Source: CAVTQZ01 sp963737015 (lineage in GTDB: Bacteria > Actinomycetota > Acidimicrobiia > Acidimicrobiales > UBA8190). Taken from it: a DNA stretch of 64,000 bases. Location: NCBI GenBank assembly GCA_963737015.1, contig CAVTQZ010000001.1:1240001-1304000 (forward strand). Direction: 5' to 3'. The translations under genes were made by a program, and so were the position numbers. The notes beneath the pieces were generated by a model. The model saw only the letters and a list, made by a program, of their open reading frames with translations. It was not told the origin of the DNA and ran no database searches. Shown here piece by piece: positions 36,317-43,993 of this stretch (within the stretch, counting starts at the first letter, position 1; every line of letters begins with the position of its first letter).

Positions 36317-36916
36317 ATGCCCATCAAAGAAGACCAGTTGCACGAGCTTTTGTTCCAGGCGCTCGAAACCGAACTGGGTGGGGTGCAGGTATACGAGGCA
36401 GCGCTCAAATGTGCGCAGAACGACGATGTTAAAAAGGAATGGACGGAGTACCACGAGCAGACGCGCCGACATGTCGAGCTGGTGGAAGAAGCTCTCCAAG
36501 CCTACGGTCTCGATCCCGCAACTGAGACTCCGGGAAGGCAAGTCGTCCGCACAATAGGGTCAGCGCTGGTCCAGGCGATCGAGATGGCGCGCTCCGCGGC
36601 TGCTCCCGACGAAGCTCAGGTTGTCGCCGCCGAGTGCATAACGCTGGCGGAGACGAAGGACCACCTCAACTGGGAACTGATCGGCGAAGCAGTAAATCGA
36701 CTTTCAGGAGACCCCGCCAAGGTGCTGCGGGCGGCTCATAAGGAGGTCGAAGAACAGGAAGACGAGCATCTGTATCACAACACAGGTTGGGCCCGAGAGC
36801 TCTGGATCGATGGGCTCGGGTTGCCCGCTGTGTTGCCACCACCTGAAGAACAGAAAGACGTAAAGACGGCAATCGGAGCCGCTCGGGCCAAGAAAGCCCG
36901 GAGCGACATGACCTGA
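36317..36916 (+). CDS. ferritin-like helical bundle protein
   Basis: 199 aa, with a GGAGG ribosome binding site nine bases upstream. Helices contain LFQALETELGGVQVYEAAL, YHEQTRRHVELVEEAL, AECITLAETKDHLNWELI and EVEEQEDEHLYHNT, each with E/H spacing of a diiron four-helix bundle, closest to the DUF892/YciF-type group. It probably binds iron or acts in stress. It follows the fluoride genes by 150 bases and precedes pncC by 20, so it may be cotranscribed with the latter. Confidence 0.7.
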   Translation: MPIKEDQLHELLFQALETELGGVQVYEAALKCAQNDDVKKEWTEYHEQTRRHVELVEEALQAYGLDPATETPGRQVVRTIGSALVQAIEMARSAAAPDEAQVVAAECITLAETKDHLNWELIGEAVNRLSGDPAKVLRAAHKEVEEQEDEHLYHNTGWARELWIDGLGLPAVLPPPEEQKDVKTAIGAARAKKARSDMT

Positions 36917-36936
36917 TCGCTGCTCGCTCCACAGGG

Positions 36937-37485
36937 ATGTCGCAATCACGGGTGGAACGCTCAGAAGATCAGAGCGACTCGACCCAAGATGAACCGCAGG
37001 AACCGCAGCAAGGCATCGCATCAGAAGCATCATTGGATAGGCGCGCTCGCAAGCTCGCCGAACGTCTTCAGGTCAGAGGATGGCAACTGGCGGTCGCGGA
37101 ATCCCTGACGGGTGGTCTATTGAGCGCGGGTGCTGCCAGGGGACCGGACGCCGGCAAGTGGTTCAGAGGGGGCATCGTCGCCTACCAGCCGGAGATAAAG
37201 TTCGACCTCCTCAAGGTGCCGGAAGGGCCAGTCGTTTCGAAAATATGCGCGACCGAAATGGCTCGAGGAGTCCGAGAGCTTCTACATGCTGACGTCGGGA
37301 TCGCTGTGACCGGAGTAGGCGGCCCTGAACCTGAGGAGGACGTGGAACCGGGAACTGTCTGGGTGGCAGTCTCCACGCCAGAGCGGGAGACGAGCGAGCT
37401 CGCCCGATTTGCCGGCCGTCCACCGCCCGAAGTCTGCGAGCTGAGCTGTGTCTTCGCTCTGGATCTCGCGATAAAGGTGCTTTGA
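36937..37485 (+). CDS. pncC: nicotinamide-nucleotide amidase (CinA C-terminal domain)
   Basis: 182 aa. Family motifs LAVAESLTGGLLSAG, FRGGIVAYQPEIK and IAVTGVGGPEPEEDVEPG are all present. A ~45-residue hydrophilic N-terminal extension precedes the domain. The competence-type COG1058 domain of full CinA is absent. PncC deamidates NMN to recycle pyridine nucleotides. The start ATG at 36937 lies 20 bases after the ferritin-like gene. Confidence 0.88.
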   Translation: MSQSRVERSEDQSDSTQDEPQEPQQGIASEASLDRRARKLAERLQVRGWQLAVAESLTGGLLSAGAARGPDAGKWFRGGIVAYQPEIKFDLLKVPEGPVVSKICATEMARGVRELLHADVGIAVTGVGGPEPEEDVEPGTVWVAVSTPERETSELARFAGRPPPEVCELSCVFALDLAIKVL

Positions 37486-37510
37486 GCAGAATCTTCGCGA
37501 GTGCTGCGCG

Positions 37511-37712
37511 CTAGCCGGTCGCCGCACGCGTTTCCGCACGGCGGTTGAACGAGCAGGGACAACCCGAAATGCGCCCGGCCCACGCGCGGGCCCCGGTGGG
37601 CACGTCGGAGTTCACGTACTCGTTTGACCTGGTGCGCGTCGTCGGCTTCGCGCCTGAGGTCATCTAGGTGTTCTGCGACCATCTGGTGAGTGAGGTACGG
37701 GTGGTATTGCAC
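37511..37712 (-). CDS. possible small actinobacterial basic protein
   Basis: GTG at 37712 is preceded by AAAGGAGG at five bases. The start VQYHPYLTHQMVAEHLDDLR with basic helix READDAHQVKRVRELRR resembles a widespread class of small actinobacterial proteins that begin MHP/YHPYL and end in a hydrophobic helix. In the present frame it continues antisense into pncC (to 37182). A one-base shift near the GLSLLV stretch would end it at the TAG at 37511-37513, giving about 67 aa. Frame uncertain. Confidence 0.4.
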
Positions 37713-37841
37713 GGATGCCTCCTTTCGGACATCCATTACGACGATCCCAGTGTCCGTTTCTCATCGATAGCCTTCTCCTCCTTAGCGGCGCCCCGATCGG
37801 TTGCACGGATTCCCGCACCGATTCGGCGTGAGGAGGTAGCG

Positions 37842-38324
37842 GTGGCCCGGACCGTCCATGTCGAAACCGTTCTCGATACGGCTGCAGAGCGCGTATGGTC
37901 CGCGATGAAGCAGCCGGCGACGATGCTCTACGTCTTAAAGGGCATCGCGGGCTTTCCGGCGCTCAATGGCCGGACGGATCCCATTCAGGAAGGCGAGAAG
38001 GGCCGGGGTTGGCTTACGGCGTTCCAGGTGATTCCTCTGTACCGCCATACGATCGAGGTACTGAGAGTCGACGACACGGCGATGGCGATCAGCACTCACG
38101 AACACGGTGGGGTCGTCAAACGATGGGACCACGTACTCAGAGTCGAGCCGATCTCGGCCCGTCAGTGTCGGTACAGCGACACGGTAGAGATCGATGCCGG
38201 CCCCCTCACCGACATGATCGCCCGGCTGGCCGAGTCCATCTACCGCTACCGCCAGCGCAGGTGGCACAAGCTCGTCGACCGGCACCTTCGACCCGAAGGG
38301 CCGGTCTACAGGTTCGGCAGCTGA
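37842..38324 (+). CDS. SRPBCC/polyketide cyclase-like protein
   Basis: 160 aa from the GTG at 37842, which follows AGGAGGTAGC; the upstream open frame lacks a start signal. A START/SRPBCC helix-grip fold is suggested by HVETVLDTAAERVWSAMKQP and later beta strands ending SDTVEIDAGPLTDMIARL. Such proteins bind small hydrophobic ligands. No catalytic residues identified. Confidence 0.7.
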   Translation: MARTVHVETVLDTAAERVWSAMKQPATMLYVLKGIAGFPALNGRTDPIQEGEKGRGWLTAFQVIPLYRHTIEVLRVDDTAMAISTHEHGGVVKRWDHVLRVEPISARQCRYSDTVEIDAGPLTDMIARLAESIYRYRQRRWHKLVDRHLRPEGPVYRFGS

Positions 38325-38446
38325 GTATTCGGGCGACTGACGGCGGCAGCTCTCAAAGGCGGATGGATCTTCGCGGATGGCCGATGACTTTCCTCCAGGT
38401 CGGACGTCTGAGCAATGCCAAGTCCTAAACGCCAAGGAGGAATCAG

Positions 38447-38854
38447 ATGACCACCACTGCCACTCGGATTCGCCAGCTCAGCCTGGTATGTGTCCCCACC
38501 GGGGAACAGGACGGCGCGATCGAGTTCTACGAGAAACTGGGCTTCGAGAAGCGCACCGACATCCCGTTCGGCGGCAGCTACCGCTGGGTCGAGGTATACC
38601 CGCCCGAGGGAACGACGGGAATTGCGCTCGCTCCTCCCCCGCCGGGAGACGACGGAGCCATCACCCCTGTGGTGACGGGGATCGCCCTGACCACCGACGA
38701 CATCGACGCGACGCACGCCGAGTTCAAGTCCCTCGGGGTGGACGTCGACGAACAGGTCGCTCGGATGGGTGACCCCGTGCCGCCGATGTTCTGGTTCCGA
38801 GACCCGAGCGGCCACACCCTGATGGTTGTGGAGCAGCAGGCGTCTCAAAGCTGA
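38447..38854 (+). CDS. glyoxalase/VOC-superfamily protein
   Basis: 135 aa. Two beta-alpha-beta-beta-beta modules: GAIEFYEKLGFEKRTDIP at the start and PPMFWFRDPSGHTLMVVEQ at the end, the latter with the usual metal-site Glu. It starts just after AAGGAGGAATCAG. A dioxygenase, lyase or resistance role cannot be distinguished. A strong terminator follows at 38882. Confidence 0.88.
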   Translation: MTTTATRIRQLSLVCVPTGEQDGAIEFYEKLGFEKRTDIPFGGSYRWVEVYPPEGTTGIALAPPPPGDDGAITPVVTGIALTTDDIDATHAEFKSLGVDVDEQVARMGDPVPPMFWFRDPSGHTLMVVEQQASQS

Positions 38855-38881
38855 GGTCCCACCACGTCGGACAATCATCTC

Positions 38882-38926
38882 GAGCCGGGGGCGAACTGAG
38901 AGTCGTCCCCGGCTCTCTTCCTTTCC
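38882..38926 (+). terminator. rho-independent type terminator after the VOC gene
   Basis: GAGCCGGGG and CCCCGGCTC form the core of a ~14-bp GC-rich stem (38882-38915) with a short loop, followed by the pyrimidine tract TCTTCCTTTCC. It lies 28 bases after the stop of the VOC gene. Confidence 0.8.
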
Positions 38927-39058
38927 GATTGACGATCGGCCTCGTCGTGCTCGGCTGCTCATCTCGACCCTCGTCAGAAAAGGGCAGGACATTCCGGAAC
39001 GTGTGATCCGATCCGAACCGTGGTGGCGAATCTCCAGATTGAGTAGGGGGTTTCAGAC

Positions 39059-39328
39059 ATGACAATCGGGATTCGGGTGCAGCTTCCGGGTGTTACGCGA
39101 GAGCAATTCGAAAACATGGATCGCTCAATCGGCGGCGAGATGGCCGATGGACTCATCTTTCACGCATCGGGCCCTGTCGAAGGTGGGTGGAGAGTCATCG
39201 ATTTCTGGGAAACCAGAGAGCAGTTCGACAATTTCGTCGCGGCCCGCGTGGCTCCGGCCATGGCCGAAGCAGGCGCTGCGCCTCCAGAGATCGAAGAGTT
39301 CCCAGTCCACGAGTATCTAAAGGGTTGA
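39059..39328 (+). CDS. small antibiotic-monooxygenase-like (dimeric alpha/beta barrel) protein
   Basis: 89 aa. A ferredoxin-like strand-helix pattern, with GIRVQLPGVTREQFENMD, GGWRVIDFWETREQFDNF and a final EEFPVHEYLKG, resembles small ABM-type proteins found widely in actinobacteria. No active-site residues. Last chromosomal gene before the att repeat of the integrated element. Confidence 0.65.
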   Translation: MTIGIRVQLPGVTREQFENMDRSIGGEMADGLIFHASGPVEGGWRVIDFWETREQFDNFVAARVAPAMAEAGAAPPEIEEFPVHEYLKG

Positions 39329-39550
39329 CGCCCGACCGGTCGCGGTGAACGACCAGACTCGATGACTCGATTGACTTTCCTCACCGCCCGCCACGTCGAG
39401 CGTGCCATGTGACCTTCGAAGTCGAGTGGTCGGCGTCGGTGCTCTCAGCGCAGAGAGTAGGAATCTTGTATGTCTGCGACTTATCAGGAGTTGAAGGGTC
39501 GTGCCACATACGTGCGAGATCTATGAGCTGCCGCTGTGGGCAACGACGGA

Positions 39551-39593
39551 GTGGGCGCAACAAGACTCGAACTTGTGACCTCAGCCGTGTGAA
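39551..39593. repeat. att site: displaced 3' fragment of tRNA-Val (43-bp direct repeat, outer copy)
   Basis: Identical over 43 bases to 43871-43913, which is the 3' part of the intact tRNA-Val gene from the discriminator base through the anticodon loop. Flanks differ on both sides. This is the expected far end of an element that integrated into the tRNA 3' half. Confidence 0.9.
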
Positions 39594-39733
39594 AGCCACC
39601 TGGTCTTTTTCTGTCCAGCGTGTGGAACTGAGGTGCACCTTGAGCAGGACTTTCGTGACCCGACGTAACCGCACGACCGCTCGTCACCAATGCATCGCGC
39701 ACGGATCGCGCACGCCGGTCGCTCAATCAATCG

Positions 39734-40153
39734 TCAGATGCGTGCTACAGCGAGCCCAAGTGACTCAGCTGCGCGACACAGAGGGCCGTCTCCAGCGACT
39801 AATACGGAGTCCTCGCCCGCAATCGTCTCTGCGCCCGCAAGGTGGACGGCATCGTTGCCTCGCAGCGCGTATTCCTCGGCGAGAGCGCCAGCCCGGCGCA
39901 CGAGCGCATCTGAAGCCTCGACGACGTCCATCTGGTCGTACAGACGCCCGAGCTCGCCTACGGCTTGTCTAAGGCCGCGTGCCTCGATGCGGCCGGATCT
40001 ACGTGCTGCAGCCAGTGTTGCATGTGATTCTGCGTATATGAGGCGCACTCCGGCTGTGCGGTCGGCCTCGTCCCACATCAGGCTCGCGCGAGCCGAACCG
40101 TCGTCCTGGACCAGCAATGGCACCAGTGCCGAGGTATCGAAGTAAGCGATCAA
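39734..40153 (-). CDS. vapC: PIN-domain toxin (VapC family)
   Basis: 139 aa. PIN acidic residues: D6 in FDTSALVPLL, Glu in YAESHATLA, Asp in GNDAVHLAGA and Asp in VAGDGPLCRA. The ATG overlaps the stop of the Phd-type antitoxin gene. It should be an Mg-dependent RNase held inactive by its partner, and may stabilise the integrated element. It lies 140 bases inside the outer att copy. Confidence 0.88.
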   Translation of the reverse strand: MIAYFDTSALVPLLVQDDGSARASLMWDEADRTAGVRLIYAESHATLAAARRSGRIEARGLRQAVGELGRLYDQMDVVEASDALVRRAGALAEEYALRGNDAVHLAGAETIAGEDSVLVAGDGPLCRAAESLGLAVARI

Positions 40154-40407
40154 CGACGCTGCTCCCCCACCAGCGAACTCACCGGCTTCTTGGCTCGAAC
40201 GCGCTTCCGAGGGGCAGCCCGCTTGACGGAACTGGCGCGGGTAACGATCCCCTGATCGATCAGGCGGTCAATAGTCCTTTCCGTTCCCGTCGGGATGATC
40301 TTGGCGATGGCGTGGCCGCGGTCGGTCACGACGATCTCGTCTCCGTCTACGAGCTGGGCTAGGTAACGACTCAGGTTGTTTTTGAGATCCCTGATGCCGA
40401 CCTTCAC
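40150..40407 (-). CDS. Phd/YefM-type antitoxin
   Basis: 85 aa. The N-terminal KVGIRDLKNNLSRYLAQLVDG and DEIVVTDRGHAIAKIIP are the Phd/YefM DNA-binding fold. The basic C-terminal tail should contact the PIN toxin. GTG start after GGAGGGATTC. Two TGTAGCTACA palindromes directly upstream are the likely operator. Confidence 0.88.
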   Translation of the reverse strand: MKVGIRDLKNNLSRYLAQLVDGDEIVVTDRGHAIAKIIPTGTERTIDRLIDQGIVTRASSVKRAAPRKRVRAKKPVSSLVGEQRR

Positions 40408-40418
40408 GAATCCCTCCT

Positions 40419-40450
40419 TGTAGCTACACTGGAATCACATTGTAGCTACA
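40419..40450 (-). promoter_or_regulatory. twin palindromic operator of the Phd-type toxin-antitoxin operon
   Basis: Two identical perfect palindromes TGTAGCTACA at 40419-40428 and 40441-40450, centres 22 bp apart (two helical turns), beginning 12 bases upstream of the antitoxin GTG. Phd/YefM proteins bind paired palindromes of this kind cooperatively. Confidence 0.75.
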
Positions 40451-40540
40451 TATGCGACTCAATCGAGGTCAGGATCCCGACGCCCAGCGGGTCGACTTCG
40501 TGAGTTGTTAGCGGCAGCTGCGGGCAAGGTACGGGTAACG

Positions 40541-40684
40541 ATGTGTGTGAACAGCCAACCAGGCGAGGCTCCCTATGAGCATGAAGCATCGAGAATAAAG
40601 GCGCTTCTTCCGTGTGACCCATGGCTGCTTCGCTTTGGACCCGATTGGCAGCCCGACGGTGACCTAAGAGGGCACGTGTCTTAA
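40541..40684 (+). CDS. possible small protein, 47 aa
   Basis: ATG-initiated frame MCVNSQPGEAPYEHEASRIK ending DWQPDGDLRGHVS. The ribosome binding site is weak (AAGGTACGGG at some distance). No family recognised; it could be a fragment of a larger element gene. It lies in the otherwise gene-less stretch 40451-40737 of the integrated element. Confidence 0.3.
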   Translation: MCVNSQPGEAPYEHEASRIKALLPCDPWLLRFGPDWQPDGDLRGHVS

Positions 40685-40737
40685 GAGAGCCCAGCTGAGA
40701 AGCCCACCCAGTCATCCCAGCATTCGACGACCGCTTT

Positions 40738-41084
40738 TCAGTCCCGTGCTCGGGACGCTTCCTCGAAACGGACGCCAAAGTGAATCGCTACTAGCAACTG
40801 AAGTACGTAACCGAAGAACGCCATAGTCGCCGCCGCGACGATGGCTCCTGCGCAGATGCCAACCACGATTGCAACGACGTTGCCGTTGTTAACCCCGTTA
40901 CTGTGAAGAGTTCGGCGGCTTCAAATGCGGCAAGTGCTCCTGCTCCGAGGAGAATGATTGACAGGGACAGGAACACGACGGCAACTGCGTGTGCTCCAGG
41001 GAAGTCCGCAAATGTGAACGGATGGGCATAGAAGTGTCCATCGCTGCTCTTGGTCCAGCCGGGTCCTGGCTTAACCGCCATCAT
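40738..41084 (-). pseudogene. small two-TM membrane protein, one frameshift
   Basis: Starts MMAVKPGPGWTKSSDG, with membrane segment 1 in AHAVAVVFLSLSIILLGAGA. After ELFTV (about 40910) the hydrophobic continuation NGVNNGNVVAIVVGICAGAI and TMAFFGYVLQLLVAIHFGV is in another frame and ends RARD at 40738. A single-base indel restores a ~115-residue protein. No family or function. Confidence 0.6.
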
Positions 41085-41335
41085 CCACCTCCATTACCTC
41101 GGGCGTACTTGCGCGCAACCCTAGAGCTGACAGCGGACGCAACTCGACCCGTTAGAGCAGCACGGTGGTCAAGCTCCGGCACCCCTACCCTCCTTCTGAT
41201 TCCTGAAGGCGTAGGAGCCCGGCCACCGGTAAGGTCGTTTCTGCAACACCGGTAGGGAGCGGTCTGACACGCTGACAACCGCGGGGATGGATGCCCAACG
41301 GGAACCGAACTCGACCCAGGCTCGTCAAAGGGCAC

Positions 41336-41737
41336 ATGAGGCGTATCGCTTGGGTGGCTCTAACCCTTGCTCTGGCTGCCTGCGGTCCCGGGTCGCCGAG
41401 CCGGTCACCTGGGAGAACTGCCGCAACTAACAGCTGTCCGCCATTAGGGGCACTTACCACGGTTCCAGACGTTGTTGGAGTTGAAGTCGAGCGCGCGTAC
41501 GCACTCCTGGCTAAGGCCGGTTTGCTTGCCAGAACCCAGCCCACTGGCGAGGGAGCAGGTGGACCTGCAACGCCAACAGCAGAACCTGACACGGTCGCTT
41601 TTGAATCGCCTGCCGCGGGCACTCGCTTCTCGGTTGGCAGGGCTGTGGCTCTTTACGTCGTAGTGAACTCGACATCGGGGGGTGCGTACGAAGCGCCGCC
41701 AAAATCTCTTCCGGGCGACTGGTGCAGAACGGGTTGA
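41336..41737 (+). CDS. single-PASTA-domain lipoprotein
   Basis: 133 aa from the ATG at 41336 (MRRIAWVALTLALAAC), giving a clean lipoprotein signal with lipobox LAAC; the upstream ATG at 41291 would mask it. One PASTA domain: VPDVVGVEVERAYALLAKAG and VAFESPAAGTRFSVGRAVAL. PASTA modules bind peptidoglycan stem or muropeptides, usually on Ser/Thr kinases or PBPs. A stand-alone lipoprotein version on an integrated element is unusual. Confidence 0.8.
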   Translation: MRRIAWVALTLALAACGPGSPSRSPGRTAATNSCPPLGALTTVPDVVGVEVERAYALLAKAGLLARTQPTGEGAGGPATPTAEPDTVAFESPAAGTRFSVGRAVALYVVVNSTSGGAYEAPPKSLPGDWCRTG

Positions 41738-41795
41738 CCCCTCCGGGGGTTAGCGCTCTCGGTTCGACGCGCCATTCCACCGATAGTGGAAACGA

Positions 41796-42017
41796 TTGAC
41801 GCAATATGAATGGGTGCCCAAACGATCCAAGACCTCTGATACTCACACGGCCGCGGAGAGCCTGCGGAGGGTCGCCGAACTCACAGTCGGTCTACCGGAG
41901 GATTCACCCGCCGACGCCCGGCTCCGCGACCGGCTAGAGCTAGCAGCTGACGTGCTCGACGCTGTGAGCACGAGTGAGGAGTCCGGCGACCGAAACCGAG
42001 GCACTCTGCGCGATTAG
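41796..42017 (+). CDS. hypothetical short helical protein
   Basis: 73 aa, TTG start, no clear ribosome binding site. Helical middle part AAESLRRVAELTVGLPED and RLRDRLELAADVLDAVS. No family recognised. Codon pattern is GC-rich at third positions, so it may be real. Confidence 0.4.
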   Translation: MTQYEWVPKRSKTSDTHTAAESLRRVAELTVGLPEDSPADARLRDRLELAADVLDAVSTSEESGDRNRGTLRD

Positions 42018-42045
42018 AGATACCCGGTAGGTACGGGCCTGTCGC

Positions 42046-42654
42046 TCAGGACCTGTCTTCTGCTGTTTCTACAGAATGACGTCTCTTGTGGGCACCGGCT
42101 GCGAGCCACAACGGACTCGTCACGACGGAAGCTAGGGCAGGCACTGACGCCACAAGTGGTGCCAGAGCCGCGAAACCTGCGAAGAGCAAAACATCACTTG
42201 TCCGCACCGGGTAATCCTCGTTGAGGCAAAGGGTCTTCCGTACTTGGTCGACCGGCTGCACTCGCACCGATTCGAGGTCAGCGGCATACAGGTTTCCGGT
42301 TCTACGGCCCCGTGCGAATGCCTTCAGCACTCGGCCCGGTCGTGTCGCGATACCAGGTACTAGTGCCGCCCAGTTGAGAACCCAGGCAGCCCAGTAGTTC
42401 TTGCAGCCACCGCCCAGCTCCCAGGCTCCAATCTCCGCCTCGCCCACTGCATCGTGGTCGTAGCCGCTTACGACATGGTTGAGGTCATGTATCGGTGTGG
42501 CCTTGCGTCGAGCTTTGGTGTTTGGGAAGCAAAGCGGGATGGGTCCGACTCCGACTGCGACCCACTTTTCGTTGATTCCGCCGTCAGCTGGAAAGCCGCT
42601 TTCCACCAGGTGGCGCTCGACCGCCGCTTCTAGGGATGTGTCATCAGGGTCCAT
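42046..42654 (-). CDS. Coq4-like protein with HDxxHx11E metal motif
   Basis: 202 aa from the ATG at 42654, which follows AGGAGG at six bases. The N-terminal half contains PIHDLNHVVSGYDHDAVGEA: H56, D57, H60 and E72 match the HDxxHx11E signature of Coq4, the ubiquinone-biosynthesis C1 decarboxylase/hydroxylase, exactly. A hydrophobic C-terminal helix pair (DVLLFAGFAALAPLVASVPA) could touch the membrane. It is carried on the integrated element with no other quinone genes. Outside the motif I cannot align it to Coq4 with confidence. Confidence 0.65.
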   Translation of the reverse strand: MDPDDTSLEAAVERHLVESGFPADGGINEKWVAVGVGPIPLCFPNTKARRKATPIHDLNHVVSGYDHDAVGEAEIGAWELGGGCKNYWAAWVLNWAALVPGIATRPGRVLKAFARGRRTGNLYAADLESVRVQPVDQVRKTLCLNEDYPVRTSDVLLFAGFAALAPLVASVPALASVVTSPLWLAAGAHKRRHSVETAEDRS

Positions 42655-42912
42655 GTGGGACCTCCTCGCAACCATCCCCCCTCCGGTACACGATGATAGT
42701 TCTGGCTAACTACGAGCCCTCACGGGGGATTCTCGAAGCACCTCGGGTCCTTGTCGCGCTCTAAAGGTGGATTCGACCGCGCATGGAGGGTCAAAGGACG
42801 TGTCCGGCGTACATAGTTGCGTACAACTCGTTACGACGCCCCGCGGCGGGGTAATAGGTAGACAGGAGTAGCAAGGGGGGATCCAGCAACCCAGGAGGCC
42901 AGGAGGAGAAAG

Positions 42913-43536
42913 ATGCCCTATCCCATTCGATTCTCCGTGGACTACCCAGACCGGCTTCTAAATCGGGTCACCACGGGCTTTCGTATCTTCGTAGCGATCC
43001 CCATCTTCATTACGCTGGGCGCTGTCGACGGCGGCACATGGCAGTGGTCCTACGGAAAGGGGTCAACGGCGGTCGCAGCCGGGGCGGGGGGTCTGCTGTT
43101 CTTCGGTCCCTTGCTCATGATCCTGTTCCGACAGAAGTACCCCCGGTGGTGGTTTGACTGGAACCTAGAACTTCAGAGGTTCAGCAACCGCGTCGTGACC
43201 TACCTCGCCCTGATGAACGACCGGTACCCTTCCACGACCGATCATCAGTGGGTACAGCTGGACTACGACTATCCAGACGCCGCCCAAGATCTGAACCGCT
43301 GGCTTCCCCTGGTGAAGTGGTTGCTCGCCATCCCCCACTACATCGTGCTCTTCTTCTTGAACATCGCCGCCTTGGTCGTAGTCATCGTGGCGTGGTTCGC
43401 TGTGCTCTTCACAGGTCGCTATCCCAGGGGAATGTTCGACTATGTAGCGGGTGTGCTCCGATGGAACAACCGAGTCCTCGGATACGCCTTCACTCTGATT
43501 ACGGACCGCTACCCGCCTTTCAGCCTCGCCCCATAG
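42913..43536 (+). CDS. DUF4389 membrane protein
   Basis: 207 aa. Preceded by AGGAGGAGAAAG. Two DUF4389 repeats: PIRFSVDYPDRLLNRVTTGF with LITDRYPPFS at the end, and NRWLPLVKWLLAIPHYIVLF with VLFTGRYPRGMF. Four or five membrane segments. Common in Acidimicrobiia and other actinomycetes, function unknown. Located between the Coq4-like gene and the integrase fragment. Confidence 0.85.
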   Translation: MPYPIRFSVDYPDRLLNRVTTGFRIFVAIPIFITLGAVDGGTWQWSYGKGSTAVAAGAGGLLFFGPLLMILFRQKYPRWWFDWNLELQRFSNRVVTYLALMNDRYPSTTDHQWVQLDYDYPDAAQDLNRWLPLVKWLLAIPHYIVLFFLNIAALVVVIVAWFAVLFTGRYPRGMFDYVAGVLRWNNRVLGYAFTLITDRYPPFSLAP

Positions 43537-43565
43537 CGCGGTAGAGACTGGAGCGAACGAGACTC

Positions 43566-43735
43566 CTGACCGGTAAACCAGCGGCAGTCAGCCTCAACGG
43601 TGACCAAGAACCGTTCAGCGTCTGCTTCGGTAGCAGAGGTCATCGGTGCCGTTACACGCCTTCGCCCTGACGTCATCGGGCGCGGAAGTTGCCGGAAGGG
43701 AGTTCGTCGATAGTTCCGAACTTTCGCTTCCTCAT
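43566..43735 (-). pseudogene. int: tyrosine integrase, N-terminal fragment
   Basis: From the ATG at 43735: MRKRKFGTIDELPSGNFRAR, then after a frameshift (about 43670) GRRRVTAPMTSATEADAERF and LVTVEADC. This is the AMPylation-free, SAM-like N-terminal DNA-binding arm of actinobacterial phage/plasmid integrases. Homology stops after ~65 residues; the core-binding and catalytic R-H-R-Y parts are absent from the window. Position and direction next to the tRNA att copy are those of the element's own integrase, so this explains why the element is fixed. Confidence 0.75.
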
Positions 43736-43870
43736 GACGTGGACGGTACAGGTCCGTGACCCACGGCGTGACCCAAGCAAAACGGAAACACCCTGGTCGA
43801 GCTGGGAACAACCGGGAACTCATGACGAGGCCTACAAGCAGGCATTTTGCGTCTGAGCAGGAATCTCCTT

Positions 43871-43913
43871 GTGGGCGCAACAAGACTCGAACTTGTGACC
43901 TCAGCCGTGTGAA
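43871..43913. repeat. att site: 43-bp direct repeat inside tRNA-Val
   Basis: The inner copy of the repeat shared with 39551-39593. It spans the 3' half of the tRNA gene (T arm, variable loop and anticodon stem), the classic tyrosine-integrase target. Confidence 0.9.
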
Positions 43914-43945
43914 GGCTGCGCTCTAACCAACTGAGCTATGCGCCC
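43872..43945 (-). tRNA. tRNA-Val(CAC)
   Basis: 74 bases fold as a cloverleaf: acceptor GGGCGCA pairs TGCGCCC, D arm with AGCTCAGTTGGTTAGAGC, anticodon stem CAGCC/GGCTG around TTCACAC (anticodon CAC) and T arm with GTTCGAGTC. CCA is not encoded. Its 3' half was used as an integration site. Confidence 0.95.
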
Positions 43946-43993
43946 GCTGTCCCGATCGTACTTGGAACCCTGAGGCAAGGACCCAGCGACTAC

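Larger units (their letters stand above)
39551..43913. mobile_element. degraded integrative element in tRNA-Val(CAC)
   Basis: Bounded by a 43-bp perfect direct repeat, one copy inside the intact tRNA gene and one 4.3 kb away on its 3' side. An integrase N-terminal fragment starts ~135 bp from the tRNA copy, the usual integrase position. Cargo: VapBC-type toxin-antitoxin, a frameshifted membrane protein, PASTA lipoprotein, Coq4-like protein and DUF4389 protein. No replication, transfer or phage structural genes. Most likely the remnant of a larger plasmid-like or phage-like element after internal deletion; a minimal satellite island is an alternative. Confidence 0.85.

Noticed and set aside
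39381..39674. Minus-strand frame across the outer att copy
   Set aside because: Its middle part is only the translated tRNA fragment (TRLRSQVRVLLRP-like), a common artefact at tRNA-derived att sites.
40446..40778. Minus-strand frame of 110 codons in the element
   Set aside because: No start signal, overlaps the operator and the end of the membrane protein gene, no family.
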